Under the pieces are notes generated by a model. It saw only the letters and a program-made list of their open reading frames with translations, did no database searches and was not told where the DNA came from. From Porites lutea (taxonomy: Eukaryota > Cnidaria > Anthozoa > Scleractinia > Poritidae), in assembly GCF_958299795.1 (NCBI RefSeq), contig NC_133207.1, forward strand, positions 32,710,879 through 32,774,878: a stretch of 64,000 nt of DNA, read 5' to 3'. The position numbers and the translations under genes are program-made. Shown here piece by piece: positions 20,701-31,872 of this stretch (positions within the stretch are counted from its first letter, which is position 1; every line of letters starts with the position of its first letter).

Positions 20701-23700
20701 GCGCGTCTCCTGCCCTTCCGGCGAATGGATAGAAGAAACGTAAACAACTGGTAGGTAGCCAGGCCCTGATTCTTCCCTTTTTGTCCAGCGACTCTATCCC
20801 GAAAATAGACACCTGTTCGCAGATTAGCCGAGAGCCCGAGCCCACGTTTTTCTGGTAGCAACCCAGGCAAACTGTAAGAAGCCATGTTACCAACATATTT
20901 TAGGAAATACCTTGGGAATTCACCAAATCCCTGGATGCCTCTGACAGTGTGGCGAAATATTTTTCCCAACTGTCGCACGATGGCTTGAGTTTGAACGTCC
21001 TGATTAAGAAAGGAAAAAGGAACAATCCTTACACGTTTTTAGTTCTTTATCAGTTATATATTTATCTATTTTTTTATGAACAACCGATTTTAGCAGGTGG
21101 ACTTGGATTTAGAAACGACGGTTTTTTTGTCACTTCAACTAAAGCGACAACAGTATGATTGTCAAGAATTTCAATCTCGTTACCTCAAAATTATGGTTCA
21201 ATAAAAAAGATCCTATCGATTTTTAAGCTGAAAATGTTTTTCAATCTGCAAAACATGAGGCGATGATGTGCTCTCATGAAAACACACTTCTGTTTGGGGA
21301 GCGCGCGTAATATGTTATCATGGTCGACCAGAAATGATGACTACAAAGGACTACCTTTCTGCATAAGTCACTAGAGCTGCCCGGCACCTTTGCCATGTAT
21401 AATTTAGCCACCCATCCATTGGGGGCTTCAATGTCGAATTCCAAAGGGAATTTTTGTACAAAGGCAGCATAGCACTCCCTCATGCCTCCTTTGCCGATAA
21501 GCTCCCCCAAATTTATGACGGTTTCCTGGGATGCTAGTTCCCACTTTCCTCTGAAATTCATTTTATCCACCTTGAATGCTTGGACGAGGAACGTATTTAT
21601 ATAACACATATAAAGATAAAGACATTAACGAGAATCATTCCAGTCATTCAAATGAACTATTGTGACAACCACAAAAAATACATTATTTTGCTTGTCTAGG
21701 ACAACCTTTCCTATTCGATTACTGGCTGTTTTCACACCCTAATATAAGTACCCGTCTCGGGTGTATCGTTCGTGGGAGAATTCGCTTCAGCCCATACAAA
21801 TGATCCGTTATATAATGTCCGATTTTATCGGTCTGCTTAGGGTGAAAAATGCAACTTAGGCGGACACGCCCAAAAATTACGAAACATATTCAGAATTTTA
21901 ACCGAGAAAGAAAACTACTCAACCTTCCATGGTGCGTATGACCGTAAATTTATCAGGGAATCTTTCACTATCGTAACAAGAAAAGCATAGTGACATAATA
22001 AAGTTTTGCATGTTTTAAAAAACGTTTTCCTAATATACACGTTCATGACTGAGCACACGCATTCAGATTGACAAAAATATAAAAGTATACATTATCCAAG
22101 GTTAAAAAACCGAACACCTACCGGTATTAACATCAACATCTTGGCCGCACCGTGCCATATGTTCCAGGGCACTACCCTGCATGCGAGATTTGAGGTAAAA
22201 TTCTAAAAATAACGCAACAACAAGCCTTATTATTATCTCTCGTATGCTTGCACCCAAACACGTGCAATACCAGGGGCACTCAATGGATCTGTTCCTCAAA
22301 ATATCTGTTCTTCAGGCCAATTTTTGCTGGCTGGGAGATTTAAAAAAATAATGATATGTCCTGGGAAATAGACAATTCAGGTTGTCTGAGTGGATTTGGT
22401 GTCTGGAGTGGTGTTATCAGTGTTATTTGCCCCAAACCTTTCCCCTTCCCCACTGAAGGGCTGAATTACGCCCTTAGGCCACAACCAATTTCCTATCGTT
22501 TTCCCTCCTCCCCCAGCCCCACTGATGGTCTAAATTTGCCCTATGACCACACCCAAAGTGGCCAGTAACGTCTAGCCGTACGTCTGCTGGGAAACATCCC
22601 AGTAAGTCAGGTTGCAGGTTGTAGGTGCACCTTGCTGGCTCAGAATTCTTTCCTTAGTCTTGCTGGGAGTGAAGAACAGATAAATTTTTCCAGCAATCCC
22701 CCAAAATCCTAAAAATGGCTTCCGATAGCTTTATTCATTGCTGTTGTTTTTAGATCTTTTTTGTCAAAAATTCCCGTTGGGTGCCCCTGTGATACACGGG
22801 TGGGAAAAATCAAATACTTCTTCTTACTAGAACTAACCATGCGGAAGGAAGCTCGACTGATACTCATTCCCGTCCTTCTTCGGTTGGCGAAAAGATCTCG
22901 ATAAGCTCTATAAGGGTAGAGAAAAATTATAAAAGCACAAACAACTAATTCATACAATACAGTAAGTAATGTGGGTCGTACCTGTTTTCCTCTTTTTTTA
23001 CCGTAAGATATAGATTTAGCCAGGCCGACCAGCAAAGCCTCCATTTCAATATTTATAATAAAAGCAATAAATATATTATAAACTCTGAGCCACAGGAAGG
23101 GCTGGGCGATTAAGAAAAAATGCCTGCATAGTTTTTCAGGGATTGAAACTTAGTATGAAATAGGTGAAATTATTCTTGAAATGAAGAAAGTTGAACCATC
23201 CCCTACCTATAAAAACACCTTGCTAATGTTTTGTTTACCTTTCCTCCTTAGAGTTTTAAATGCGTCTTTTTTTATATCTTTCCTCGAAAGATTATAATTT
23301 TTGCAATTAGCTAAATGCTCCATATTTATTTGAGAACTGATGAATCTGCCTTGCTCTCTACTTTTCTTTTTTTCACCTTAATTTAATTGCAGTATTTTCT
23401 GTTTGTATCCGTTCCTGTGCCCGCCTAGACTAGCTATAGCTATTTGCGGTGCCACACTTGTAAAAATATTCCTTAGAAAATTTATAATAAAGTCTTGAAG
23501 TAGTATTATAGTCAATTGGTCTTGTAGTTGTGCATATCAGTACTTTGAGAGTCATCGCTCTTTCACGATCAATCAAACCGTAAATAGGGATTTTCAATGT
23601 ATCAGTATAGAGTGCGCTAAACGCAAATTTTTGTTTAAAACAAGCCAAAAGTAAACTTGACACAAAGTACTCTAACACCAAATTTGGATTGGAACTTGTA

Positions 23701-24236
23701 ACAGGGAAAAATAGATACCTACCCTCTTGGTCTGAGGGACCTCAAAACCTTTTGCACGCTTGAATGTATACGATGTCAATAGCCTGCGTAGCAGGCGCTT
23801 GGAAGTAGTGGGCGAAAGAGAGAACGGGCGCGCGCGAGGGAGACACGCTCTCCCCTCGCGTGTCTCCTTCTCGTGCGCCCGTTTTTTCTTGTGCCCACTA
23901 CTTCCAAGCGCCTGCTACGCAGGCTACGATGTCAAAGACGATTCCTACAATTAGAGAGCAACCATGGATCAAATTAACTCATAAATTAAGAAAAAAAGGT
24001 GTCTTGAATTGGGTTGAATGCAGTTGATTTCCATTAACGAGGAAGAAGGCAGCATGTTTTTTATAGCTGACATATAAAAACAAAAGATGAGAGAGAACAA
24101 AGCCACATCAAGCCTTGGATAACACTAGTCATTAAAGAAAAACGTGACCCACCTCTACAGTATTGCTTTCTCCTCTGTCGTCTCCAGAACTGTCAAATGC
24201 GTCTGGTAAGGTGTTGACCCTCTGAGGGAAAGTGAA
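17743..24236 (-). CDS. Alpha-kinase (atypical protein kinase) gene, 12 coding exons, 5' end open
   Basis: Coding exons in transcript order: 24153-24236, 23723-23758, 22982-23038, 22838-22907, 22122-22202, 21924-21961, 21355-21570, 20911-20999, 18548-18759, 18312-18360, 18026-18129, 17743-17843 (stop). They sum to 1137 nt and every splice phase agrees. The first six are short and encode a polar region of unknown role; their order is supported by phase only. The kinase domain begins near 21540: KWELASQ, a Gly-rich IGKGGMRECYAAF loop, WVAKLY with the ATP-binding lysine, DVQTQ, FTIEP with the conserved glutamate, WSFTSGKFLICDVQG with the catalytic aspartate, LTDLQLAS, FGVGNLG and HRCNKFCRLL, the His/Cys cluster that binds zinc in alpha-kinases. 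The family phosphorylates Ser/Thr and includes eEF2 kinase and TRPM7; no Sel1 or channel domain is seen. An initiator ATG was not found, so upstream exons are likely. The introns carry a PIF/Harbinger-like element and MITEs. Confidence 0.85.
19032..19235. repeat. Repeat with 55-bp palindrome, copy 1
   Basis: GAAATTATGGGATTTGTCAGG and the following 90 bp recur at 37148-37331. The right part (19174-19228) is an imperfect palindrome centred on AAAC|GTTT at 19200/19201, with arms TCCTTCTAAATTTGA and TCAAATTTAGAAGGA. It lies in an alpha-kinase intron just left of the PIF/Harbinger-like element. Confidence 0.7.
19264..20644. mobile_element. PIF/Harbinger-like element 1 (1381 bp) with antisense coding remnants
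   Basis: Inverted ends GGGACCGGTCATTATTTATC run on through a G tract into TCGGAGGATTTT at both sides (left from 19264, right ending 20644). TAA flanks both ends (19261-19263 and 20645-20647), the 3-bp TWA duplication usual for PIF/Harbinger. G-rich GGGGGATCACT units repeat near both ends. Inside, on the minus strand, 19788-20027 encodes LHLDPLLWLLEKG and an acidic (WDDEAQDEADEAAES) C-terminus, and 20059-20295 encodes a frame with SGRARIGNLTSIEVAG. The two overlap a plausible continuous sequence in different frames, so the copy looks decayed. I do not recognise the protein; no DDE transposase is seen. Inserted in an alpha-kinase intron. Confidence 0.75.
22271..22789. mobile_element. hAT6-like MITE (CAGGGGCACCC ends), copy 2
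   Basis: Begins CAGGGGCACTCAATGG with ATCTGTTC close behind and ends CCCGTTGGGTGCCCCTG. Flanking hexamers CAATAC and TGATAC are similar but not identical. It sits in an alpha-kinase intron between the exons at 22202 and 22838. Confidence 0.7.
23780..23926. mobile_element. Palindromic MITE with perfect 9-bp target duplication (MULE-like)
   Basis: A 147-bp near-palindrome from TAGCCTGCGTAGCAGGCG to CGCCTGCTACGCAGGCTA; the arms extend through CTTGGAAGTAGTGGGC / GCCCACTACTTCCAAG almost to the centre. CGATGTCAA stands on both sides (23771-23779 and 23927-23935). A 9-bp duplication suggests Mutator-like mobilisation. The near-perfect arms suggest a young insertion. It lies in the alpha-kinase intron between 23758 and 24153. 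Confidence 0.85.
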
Positions 24237-24288
24237 CTGCGATTTAGCAGAAACTTAAACACTGGGATACGAAGTGCCATTAAAAAAT

Positions 24289-24292
<4 letters not shown>

Positions 24293-24324
<32 letters not shown>

Positions 24325-24326
24325 TT
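24293..24326. repeat. ATC microsatellite
   Basis: An uninterrupted run of about 11 ATC units upstream of the first recognised alpha-kinase exon. Confidence 0.9.
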
Positions 24327-24524
24327 GAAATTTGAAAAATTTGGATCAGTTCAAACCATCCAAATAATTATTGGTAACAGTTTCGAGAGGCTTTGGAATG
24401 TGAATTAAGTATTTACATTGCTTGGTCCCCAGCTGTCGGCCAAGAGGGATTATGCCACGGAGTATCCTTGATCACAGGTTGTGATCCGATGCTTTGTAAT
24501 ATTTCTCGTACTATATGGGTGTAT

Positions 24525-24652
<128 letters not shown>

Positions 24653-25024
24653 AAGTCATGGTAGCATCTGTACCTTCCGCATTCCAAGTTCGCTCATTGC
24701 AGCGGCTTGTTAAATTACAAACCGAACTAGCAAGACGAACGGCTTATTAATCCTCTCACCGGAGATCAACGACTTTCTGCAAGATCAACAATGAGGTTCA
24801 TGCCCCGGTTCATGCTCCATTTCACTCTTTTTTCAGACGGAGCAAAACACCACTCATTTCCTGTTAATTTTCCTAGGAGTTACTCACGCGCGAAATTGAT
24901 TGACCGATAACGATCTTACTGACAGATGATCGGCAGGATAATTACAAGAGGGCGGAATAGCGGCCTCAAATGTTTGTCTACAGGCTCTCTCCTCCCCTTT
25001 CCCTTCCCTTTCCTTGCTATTTTT

Positions 25025-25545
25025 CCCCTCGGGGGGGGCGGGGGCGCTTGGGTATTTTTTGGGTGGGTATGTGCCGCCTGGGACTCCAAATTGGCACCCC
25101 GTTCTAAAAAAATTTCCCCTAAAATTGATACCCCATTCTAGAAATGGGCCAACTTTTTATACCCCGTTCTAGAATTCGCCCTAAAACTGATACCCCGTTC
25201 TAGAAATGGGCCGATCTTTTATACTCCGTTCTAGGGTGCAACAAGAGTACAACAGTTTGCTTGTTAACGCACTGAACCGTATTTTTAAAAGCAATCTGTC
25301 CTTGAATAAAAAAAGTCAAATGGCTGCTTACAAAACTGGAGCTTTCGTACGTTCGAAATATTATACCCCGTTCTAGAAAACGCCTCTGAAATGGATACCC
25401 CGTTCTAAATCAGGAGCTTCAAAATCACGACCCCGTTGGGTGGCACATACCCGTATAGGTAATGTATGGGAGTACCCCCCTGGGTTTTTCCCCAAACAGA
25501 GAGCCTGTTCACAGGCTATATAGGTAATGTATGGGAGTACCCCCA
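25025..25545. repeat. Dispersed repeat rich in CCCGTTCTAGAA motifs, copy 2
   Basis: Matches 7130-7800 block by block, including GACTCCAAATTGGCACCCCG and the GAGTACAACAGTTTGCTTG segment. Its right side ends in CGTATAGGTAATGTATGGGAG, repeated about 60 bp later, so a second partial copy of the end may be present. Confidence 0.65.
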
Positions 25546-25824
25546 CCCCCGCCGGGCGCTGGTTTCGGTCGATGTTATTTAGTGTCAATACGTCACGAAA
25601 TCCTATCACCTAACCGGAGCTCGGATCCGACTACGAAAAACCGAAATTTAAATACCGATCTCGCGAGAGTGCGATGCCATCCCAGTTTTATTGCTGTCAT
25701 TTGAGTCTCAAACAGTAGTTTTCCAGCATTTCGACATTCTCCTAAGAAAGTTTAAGACGTTCATAATAAAAAAAGTTCTACTTCCACATTGGCGCCAAAT
25801 CCAAAATTTTCCAACTGAGAATAC

Positions 25825-26104
25825 TCTTTCTCAAACTCATTAATAATTCATAAAGAAAATTCAAAGGAAATTAATGTTTAATGAGTGTTTGGATATCAGA
25901 TGAAAAACTGCTCATTTTTGCATCCTTAATTTCTCCTTCAAAAATGATTTTGTTTGAGAAGAAATATCAAACATTCGACACAGTGTTTCATCACCAGATG
26001 AAAAACCTCGAAGTTCGCCAAAAATACTCCGCTGCGCGTCGTATTTTCAACTCTCTTCTCGGTGTTTCATCTGGTGATGAAACACTGCGTCTCATGTTTG
26101 ATAT
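25825..26104. mobile_element. Inverted-repeat element (GTGTTTCATCACCAGATGAAA family), copy 1
   Basis: An inverted pair of about 50 bp begins TATCAAACAT at 25965 and ends ATGTTTGATA at 26104, each arm containing GTGTTTCATCACCAGATGAAA or its complement. The preceding 130 bp are conserved in the second copy at 50275-50735, so the element is longer on its left. The 93-codon frame across it is a product of the repeat, not a gene. Confidence 0.7.
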
Positions 26105-26264
26105 ATTACGTGAAGGACAATGGCGGGAGTTGAATCAAGCCATACATCGTGGTTATCTCTAGTTTAAGTCGCATACGATCCATATTCAGGATATATAAGC
26201 CTAGGAGCTTATTTTAAAAAGCGTATGCCACTACTACCCGTTTAGCCGTTTTATGATATTTAAT

Positions 26265-26433
26265 TTACTGCGCTTTTCACAAGCACGCGAATTCTAAAAT
26301 TTTTCGCTGCCGTCAATCATAATTGCGATCACAAGCAATGAACCTTGAAACAGATGATTGACGGCAGCGAAAAACGCAAATGTCAGTTGGTTTTTGAAAT
26401 TCAGAGTTCGCGTGTTTATGAAAAGCGCAGTAA
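26265..26433. mobile_element. MITE, TTACTGCGCTTTTCA family, copy 1
   Basis: Ends TTACTGCGCTTTTCACAAGC and its complement TGAAAAGCGCAGTAA, with an inner inverted pair TTTTTCGCTGCCGTCAATCAT / ATGATTGACGGCAGCGAAAAA. A second copy is at 36519-36814. Non-coding. Confidence 0.75.
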
Positions 26434-26604
26434 TAAACAGACTGGAGGATTTTCCAGCAGTGTTAAAGCACTTTGTACAGGTGTCCTGCGGCTAATTTGT
26501 ATTTTCCACACGTTTACAGTATCTGAAAATCACGTTTGAGACGACATTATTGCTTACGTTCACAGTAACTAATAGATTTTAGAACTTTTTTTAGCTTGAC
26601 TTCC

Positions 26605-26962
26605 CAAGGGGGGGGGGGGGGGGGGGTTACTCCGGATGTCAAGAGACAGGGATAATCGAAGGATTTTGGGGGGGTTGAAATTTTCTATTGCGGGATTTTT
26701 TTGGGTAGGAAAATTTTGGCAAGTATTTTTTTTGGTAGCTTGATTTAAGTAGGGATTTTTGGGGGGCATTCAAAACTAATGTCTCTATTTTTCGTGTTAT
26801 ATCATTTTATGCTTTCTGGAAATTTTTGTTATGGTTTGGAAATTCGGCATGGGATTTTTTGGGGGATATATTTTAGTCAAAGGATTTTTTTGGGTTTTGA
26901 TTTTTGCCCCCATTCGATCATCCCTGTCATTTGAAATCTGGAGAACCCCGTCTGGGCTTGAG
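26605..26962. mobile_element. Inverted-repeat element with GACAGGGAT(A/G)ATCGAA ends
   Basis: The left part after a G tract reads ACTCCGGATGTCAAGAGACAGGGATAATCGAA (in pieces) and the right part is its diverged complement, TTCGATCATCCCTGTCATTTG..CTGGAG. The interior repeats G(A/T)TTTTTTGGG units. The family is not recognised with certainty. Confidence 0.55.
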
Positions 26963-27339
26963 TTAAGCTGAAACGTTGTATAAGGACGATGAATTTTTCC
27001 CACTTTCCATCCCAAGGTAATCTATATTTTTCTGATTGGAAACTGTGTGGAAGAGAGCAATGAAAAAACCAAACCTTCTTAAAGCCGTAAAATGCATCTA
27101 AAATTGTCGCGGCGAAAATAATACTGCGGAAATTCTTGCTCTCCCGGGAATTTTTGTGGATTGTAAGACCGGCCCTAAAGCCCTAAAGTCCCCTTTCCTG
27201 GGGTTCTGGATATTGGCCAGTTCCATTCTCCTCAGATGAAACCTTGCAAATCGGCGGATTATTTCCTCCAAAATACGTTGAAAACACTTTTTGGGCTATC
27301 CAGAGTAATTTAAGATCTCTTGAAATTTGTTCTAAGCTG

Positions 27340-27731
27340 CCCTACAAAATTTTTATCTGTTCGGTCATCCTAGGGAAACGTAAGTCTTCTCGAAGTTACA
27401 AGGGCTTCAGTATTATTTTCCCGAAAATTTTAGGTGCAATTTAACTTTTTACGAAAGGGAGAATTTTTCTGATTCCTCTCTCCGTCACATTTTAGAATCT
27501 GAAAATCTCAGGTTTCCTTTTCCTAAGAAAAATAGCGTAACCTGGGTAGTAAAATATGAAAAATTATACTTCAGAAAATCGTAGGGGATTTATTAGCTAA
27601 GCTTCGAAAATTGTACATGAATGGAACGTTAATGTAGAAATTTTTAGCTATCCTTGAGCAAAAGAAACTTCTAGGCAATATTTGCTTCTCCGAACAGATA
27701 TTTAACGGAAAACAGTCGTTGGGTGCCCCTG
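27340..27731. mobile_element. hAT6-like MITE (CAGGGGCACCC ends), partial copy 3
   Basis: The right end GTCGTTGGGTGCCCCTG with GAACAGATATT about 30 bp inside matches the other copies. CTGTTCGGTCATCCTAGG near 27357 belongs to the interior. No left terminus was found. Confidence 0.55.
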
Positions 27732-28050
27732 AGCAGAAGTCGACGGGATCATTTCAATCATTTTGTAAGACGCCGCTGACATATCGATGACTTATCTGGT
27801 TTCAGGTCGATGTTATCTAGTGCTTTCCTTCGAGTACGCATCATACAAACATTTGTTTGAAATCTTCAGTAAAACATGCCTTCAGCAATAGCTCATTCTC
27901 TCTTGCCGTCAATTACAGACTTTAATTTTGATAGGTTGTCCCTCTCTAGCCACTCTCCTGCGTTTTCCCTTGAAAATACGTAGTCCTACTGTAAGTTCCG
28001 CAGCCTCGTGCAAACCGCGCGAGAAATAACACGGTCGCGTTCTTCACATA

Positions 28051-28328
28051 CCGTAAAATTCCGGGGCTTAAATTTTTCAAAGGCCCTTTTTGAGGAGCTT
28101 ATTCTTGGATGGGCTTTTATTCGGAGGGGCTTATCTACAGAGGGAAATTTGCGTTTCTAAATCGATTGAGTTAGTCTCATAGTTGGAAGTAAATTTACCG
28201 TTTTTGCTTTGCCCCCGGGGGCTTATATTTGGAGGGGCGATTTAACGGAGGGTTTTTTGCGTTACTGGACTGGGGGGCTTATTTGGAGGGGCTTTTACAT
28301 GGAGGGGCTTATTTTCGGAATTTTACGG
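28051..28328. mobile_element. MITE with CCGTAAAATTCCG ends and TA target duplication
   Basis: The left end CCGTAAAATTCCGGGG and right end CGGAATTTTACGG are inverted, each bordered by TA (28049-28050 and 28329-28330). The interior repeats GGAGGGGCTTAT-type units. This end sequence is common in many animal genomes. Confidence 0.85.
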
Positions 28329-28329
28329 T

Positions 28330-29640
28330 ATATTGTAAATTTAAATTATTTGGAAAACGGTTGATGTATCAGCTGGTATAAGACCCCAAATAAAATATTG
28401 TCTATTCTCTATTTGCCCCACCCCCTACCCTCAGGACAGAACTGCTTCAAACAATTCCCCATCCCCGGGCCCGAAGAGCTGGGCTTGTCCTGGGTGCTGC
28501 CTCGGGATGGTAACAGGTCAAATTGAACCATGCATAAGTGGAAACTCGAAGGCTTTAAATCACTGACCCAGTACCTCTTTTTGACATAAAGGATACATTT
28601 CTTGAAAGACATTATAATTCATTATTATTCATTCAAAATATTTCCCCTTTTCTGATTGGTTAAAACCACACGCATAATTCACCATCCCCAGTTACTATTG
28701 ACCAAATTTGGAAAGAATTTTATCACAGTGAAAACCGGTGACTACAAAATTGCAGCCAAAATTGAACCGTTGACCGAGAAAACTAGGGGACGAGGTTGAG
28801 TTGTTTAGGTCGTTTTAGGTTGTTAGAACAAACAATATTAGGGACTTTAAGATTCAATGACGCGACGGCAACGAGAAGGTCGCTTAAAAAGTGAATTTGC
28901 ATTCTTTCAGTCTTTATAGCAATTATTCCTACCTACGTAGGCGAACCCTTCTGAAGCTGAATTTCAAATGACCATATCCAAGCTCAGAAAGAGAAATAAA
29001 ATTTCGTCGTTGCTTGTTTACGTCCTCCATAAACGCGAAATAAGGCATTTTCACGTCGTAGTCGTGCAAAAACGGGAAAGAAATGTACAAAAAAGTGTGG
29101 AGCACGTGCGAAGTTGTTGTTTTGCTTATTAAACCAGTTGTTCTTTTTTACCTTTTCGTTGCCGTCCGCGTCGTTGGATCTTAAGCTCCCCAATGGCTGA
29201 ACTGTCGGCGGTTTTACTCGATTGTCTAAAAACATCGCAAGAACAGCAAGAAGACACCGACGAAAAACATCTGCCATTTGGAGTATATTTACAGACCTGA
29301 GGAGACCTTAATCTCTTAAACCGTTCCAATAAAGATGCATTATCGACATGAACTTACATCGACCGAGGTTAGCATTAGCATGGTTAACATTAACTTGTTT
29401 TTAAACTTGGAATTATTTTGAAGGAATAATAAAACAATTATTGAATTCGGCTTTCATAGGATTTGAAGAATTCTGCATTCTTCATATCCTACTCAGCCTC
29501 ATTCATTACTAATTGCCTAATTATAAAAGCAATCTGTAAGCTTACCAAATGTTGTTTTGAAACAAAGAGCAACAGATGAAATGAACTTTGGGAGGTGCGA
29601 TAATAAAATTAGCGTGCGCGCGAGCTCTCCATTTGGGGTA
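28330..29640. other. Spacer without recognised genes
   Basis: Short open frames only, no domain recognised on either strand. No strong inverted repeat was noticed. Sequence composition resembles the other intergenic DNA of the window. Confidence 0.35.
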
Positions 29641-29649
29641 TGTCGTGAA

Positions 29650-30055
29650 AAGTAGACACCCGGGGGTACTTTAGGAATTTCTGGGTGGGGATGTGCTGCT
29701 GGGACCCTGGAACCCTTGACCTATACCAGAGCTAGTTCAGCTGAATTTTGCTACCCTATACTAGAGTAAACTCCCCAAATCCCCCCTATCCTAGAGTAGC
29801 TGTTTTCCAGAAACTACTGAGGTTACTAGCACAGTCTAGCCAAAACAAAACCTTATACCACAATCCCTGGTCTAGATAAAGTCTTCAACCAACTGATCAG
29901 TTTCCTGAAAAATGATACCCTATTCTAGACCCAAACGCTCTGATTTATGTACCCTATCCTAGAGCAAACTGCTTGAAAACCATACCCTTCACAGCGGCAC
30001 ATACCCATATAGGAGCCCATATATGGCAGTACCCTCCCCCCCCCCCCCCCCTCAG
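29650..30055. repeat. Dispersed repeat (GGTATGTGCCGCTGTGAAGG family), copy 2, inverted
   Basis: On the minus strand it carries the same order as 8541-8790: CATATATGGGCTCCTATATGG, GTATGTGCCGCTGTGAAGGG, TCTAGAATAGGGTATCATTTTTC, GGATAGGGGGGATTTGGGG, and it runs further to an opposite end with GGGTGGGGATGTGCTGCTGG. A run of about 16 C follows at 30037-30052. Confidence 0.65.
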
Positions 30056-30595
30056 GGTAGACACGCGAGAGAAGACGCGAAAGCGGGGCGTTGGGTCCCC
30101 TCGCGCGTTTTCTTGCGGCTCGGTTGGCTCGTCCAAATAGGAGAGCTTGCTTGCAGGCTACAATATAATAAATTATGACAAATGCCCGATGCCTGATAAA
30201 TGCGCGGGTGGGATGGGCAGGCTTGGAATTGACTGGAGCCATTACGAAGTCGTTCGCGTCGCTTGTCAGGCACGTAGTTGGTTTGTTTTTAACGCTCGAA
30301 ACTCCCGAGGCATATAAAACAAACCAACTGCGTGACTGTTGCAAGAAGTCCCATCCGATAGTACGACAAACAACCTTTCACCCGCTTTTGTTGATGATAC
30401 AAGTAATCTTTTTTTGCCCGATGTATACCTGTGTGAAACAGACTTAGCGTGTGCTTAAGTTCACAGCCAAACTGTCATCACCTACCGCCTAATTATGCCA
30501 CCCATTGCCACGATTAGCCTACGGTGCGATTAATCGATTTAAGATGAAGGAATCGTTATGGCAACCAAAGTGTAAAATGATACCAACAGGTGACT

Positions 30596-30765
30596 TTTTT
30601 GTTGTTGTTACTTTTCTTTTTGCATCTAAAAGCGGCTTTCGACACGGCCGATCAACACATTCTTCTTATTTAAACATTTGGCATCACAGGAAAGGCACTG
30701 GATTGGTTCCAATCTTAGCTGTCAAATAGAACACAGGGTGTTGTATTCCAAGATGGGATTAGCCT
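30596..30765 (+). mobile_element. Decayed LINE reverse transcriptase fragment
   Basis: The plus strand near 30620-30660 reads LHLKAAFDTADQHILL, the conserved region around the catalytic aspartate (LSAAFDTVDH in intact L2/CR1 elements), then GITGKALDWFQS and NRTQGVVFQDG. Stops interrupt it. A GCCTGCGTGGCAG MITE fragment begins at its end (about 30762). Confidence 0.65.
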
Positions 30766-31780
30766 GCGTGGCAGTCGTTTGAAAGGGAAGGGAAAGGGAG
30801 TTTTAGGTGCGTTTCTCCTCGCGCGCCCCTCGCCATAAATAAATAAATTTAAGAAGTATTATTAAAAAACTACAGAAGACATGAGATAAAAAATAAAAAT
30901 TCAATAAAAAATTACCATAAATGGACAAATGATTGAGTAAAGTACAACTTAAAATTAGAGAAAATTTACATTAAACTTATCATAATAAAAGGCCATCAAA
31001 TTCTAACAAAAAATTGACACTTGGTACTTGACTCTCTTATACTACGAGGTAATTCATTCCTCAGGCCAGGACAATTGAAAATGCTGTTTGCAGGGTTTTC
31101 AGGGGGCTTGGTATACTTTTCATAGTAATTGGTGTCACCCTCTTAAAATAAATGTTATTATTATGTTTTTCCCCCACTACCATAAACAAGAACCCTGGTA
31201 ACTTCCAAAAGAAAAGAAATCCCTAGCTGTCTGAATTCCCTTACCTTCTTGTTGTATTCACCCAGAAAACTTGAAATCTTAATGACAGCCCTGTGTTTGT
31301 ACCTTTCCATACAACATTTTGGAAGGCCTGTGGTAACTGTTACTGCTATGCAATTTGTATGGTTAGCTCTTAGCTTACATGTGCGGCAGTAAATAGTGCA
31401 GGCATGAGTGACTCTGGGTGGGCACTGTAGCTCTGCCACACCCTAAACCTCTAGTCATCATGATGAGCATCAAGCTCTGATTGGCTGTTTGCACAAGCAC
31501 ATAAACACAGTTGTGATGCAAGCATGAATTTGAAGCTGAAAACTGAGAAAGTTTACCTTATCTTTCCATTTCGGCTTGAATGCTTAGACTTGGGAAATCT
31601 TTGCTAACATGCAGTATCAAAGTTTTTTTTTGCATTTTTGACATTTTAAGCAAGAAAAATCCATATTTTGATAACACTGAGTTCAACACTTAGCGACTAG
31701 GAAGATTTCTTATTAATTAGCACCAGTAACACAGAGATTTGCTTCTGTTTGTAGGGAAAGTAAATTATTTGAATTAATAA
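30766..31780. other. Repeat-derived spacer, possible LINE 3' piece on the minus strand
   Basis: The minus strand near 31020-31075 reads GLRNELPRSIRESSTKCQF, which resembles the C-terminal end of some LINE polyproteins and is followed by an A/T-rich 3' part. The open frame at 31161-31439 (minus) is not recognised. No host gene is supported. Confidence 0.35.
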
Positions 31781-31784
31781 TGAA

Positions 31785-31872
31785 TTGGGAGAATCCTCGA
31801 CAGTTGTGCAAACCCTCGGACTTCCTCTAAGGTCTCCTCTCCCTCTGCACAACTGTCGTGAATTCTCCCAAC
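31785..31872. mobile_element. Short hairpin MITE (TTGGGAGAAT ends)
   Basis: Imperfect inverted arms TTGGGAGAATCCTCGACAG / CTGTCGTGAATTCTCCCAA with GTTGTGCA / TGCACAAC inside enclose about 35 bp. Non-coding; no clear target duplication. Confidence 0.65.

Noticed and set aside
20597-20978. Arg/Gly-rich minus-strand open frames beside the alpha-kinase exon at 20911-20999
   Set aside because: Only 20911-20999 is supported by splice sites, phase and kinase motifs; the rest is intron.
25881-26162. 93-codon plus-strand gene
   Set aside because: The frame lies across an inverted-repeat element present again at 50275-50735, where it is not open.
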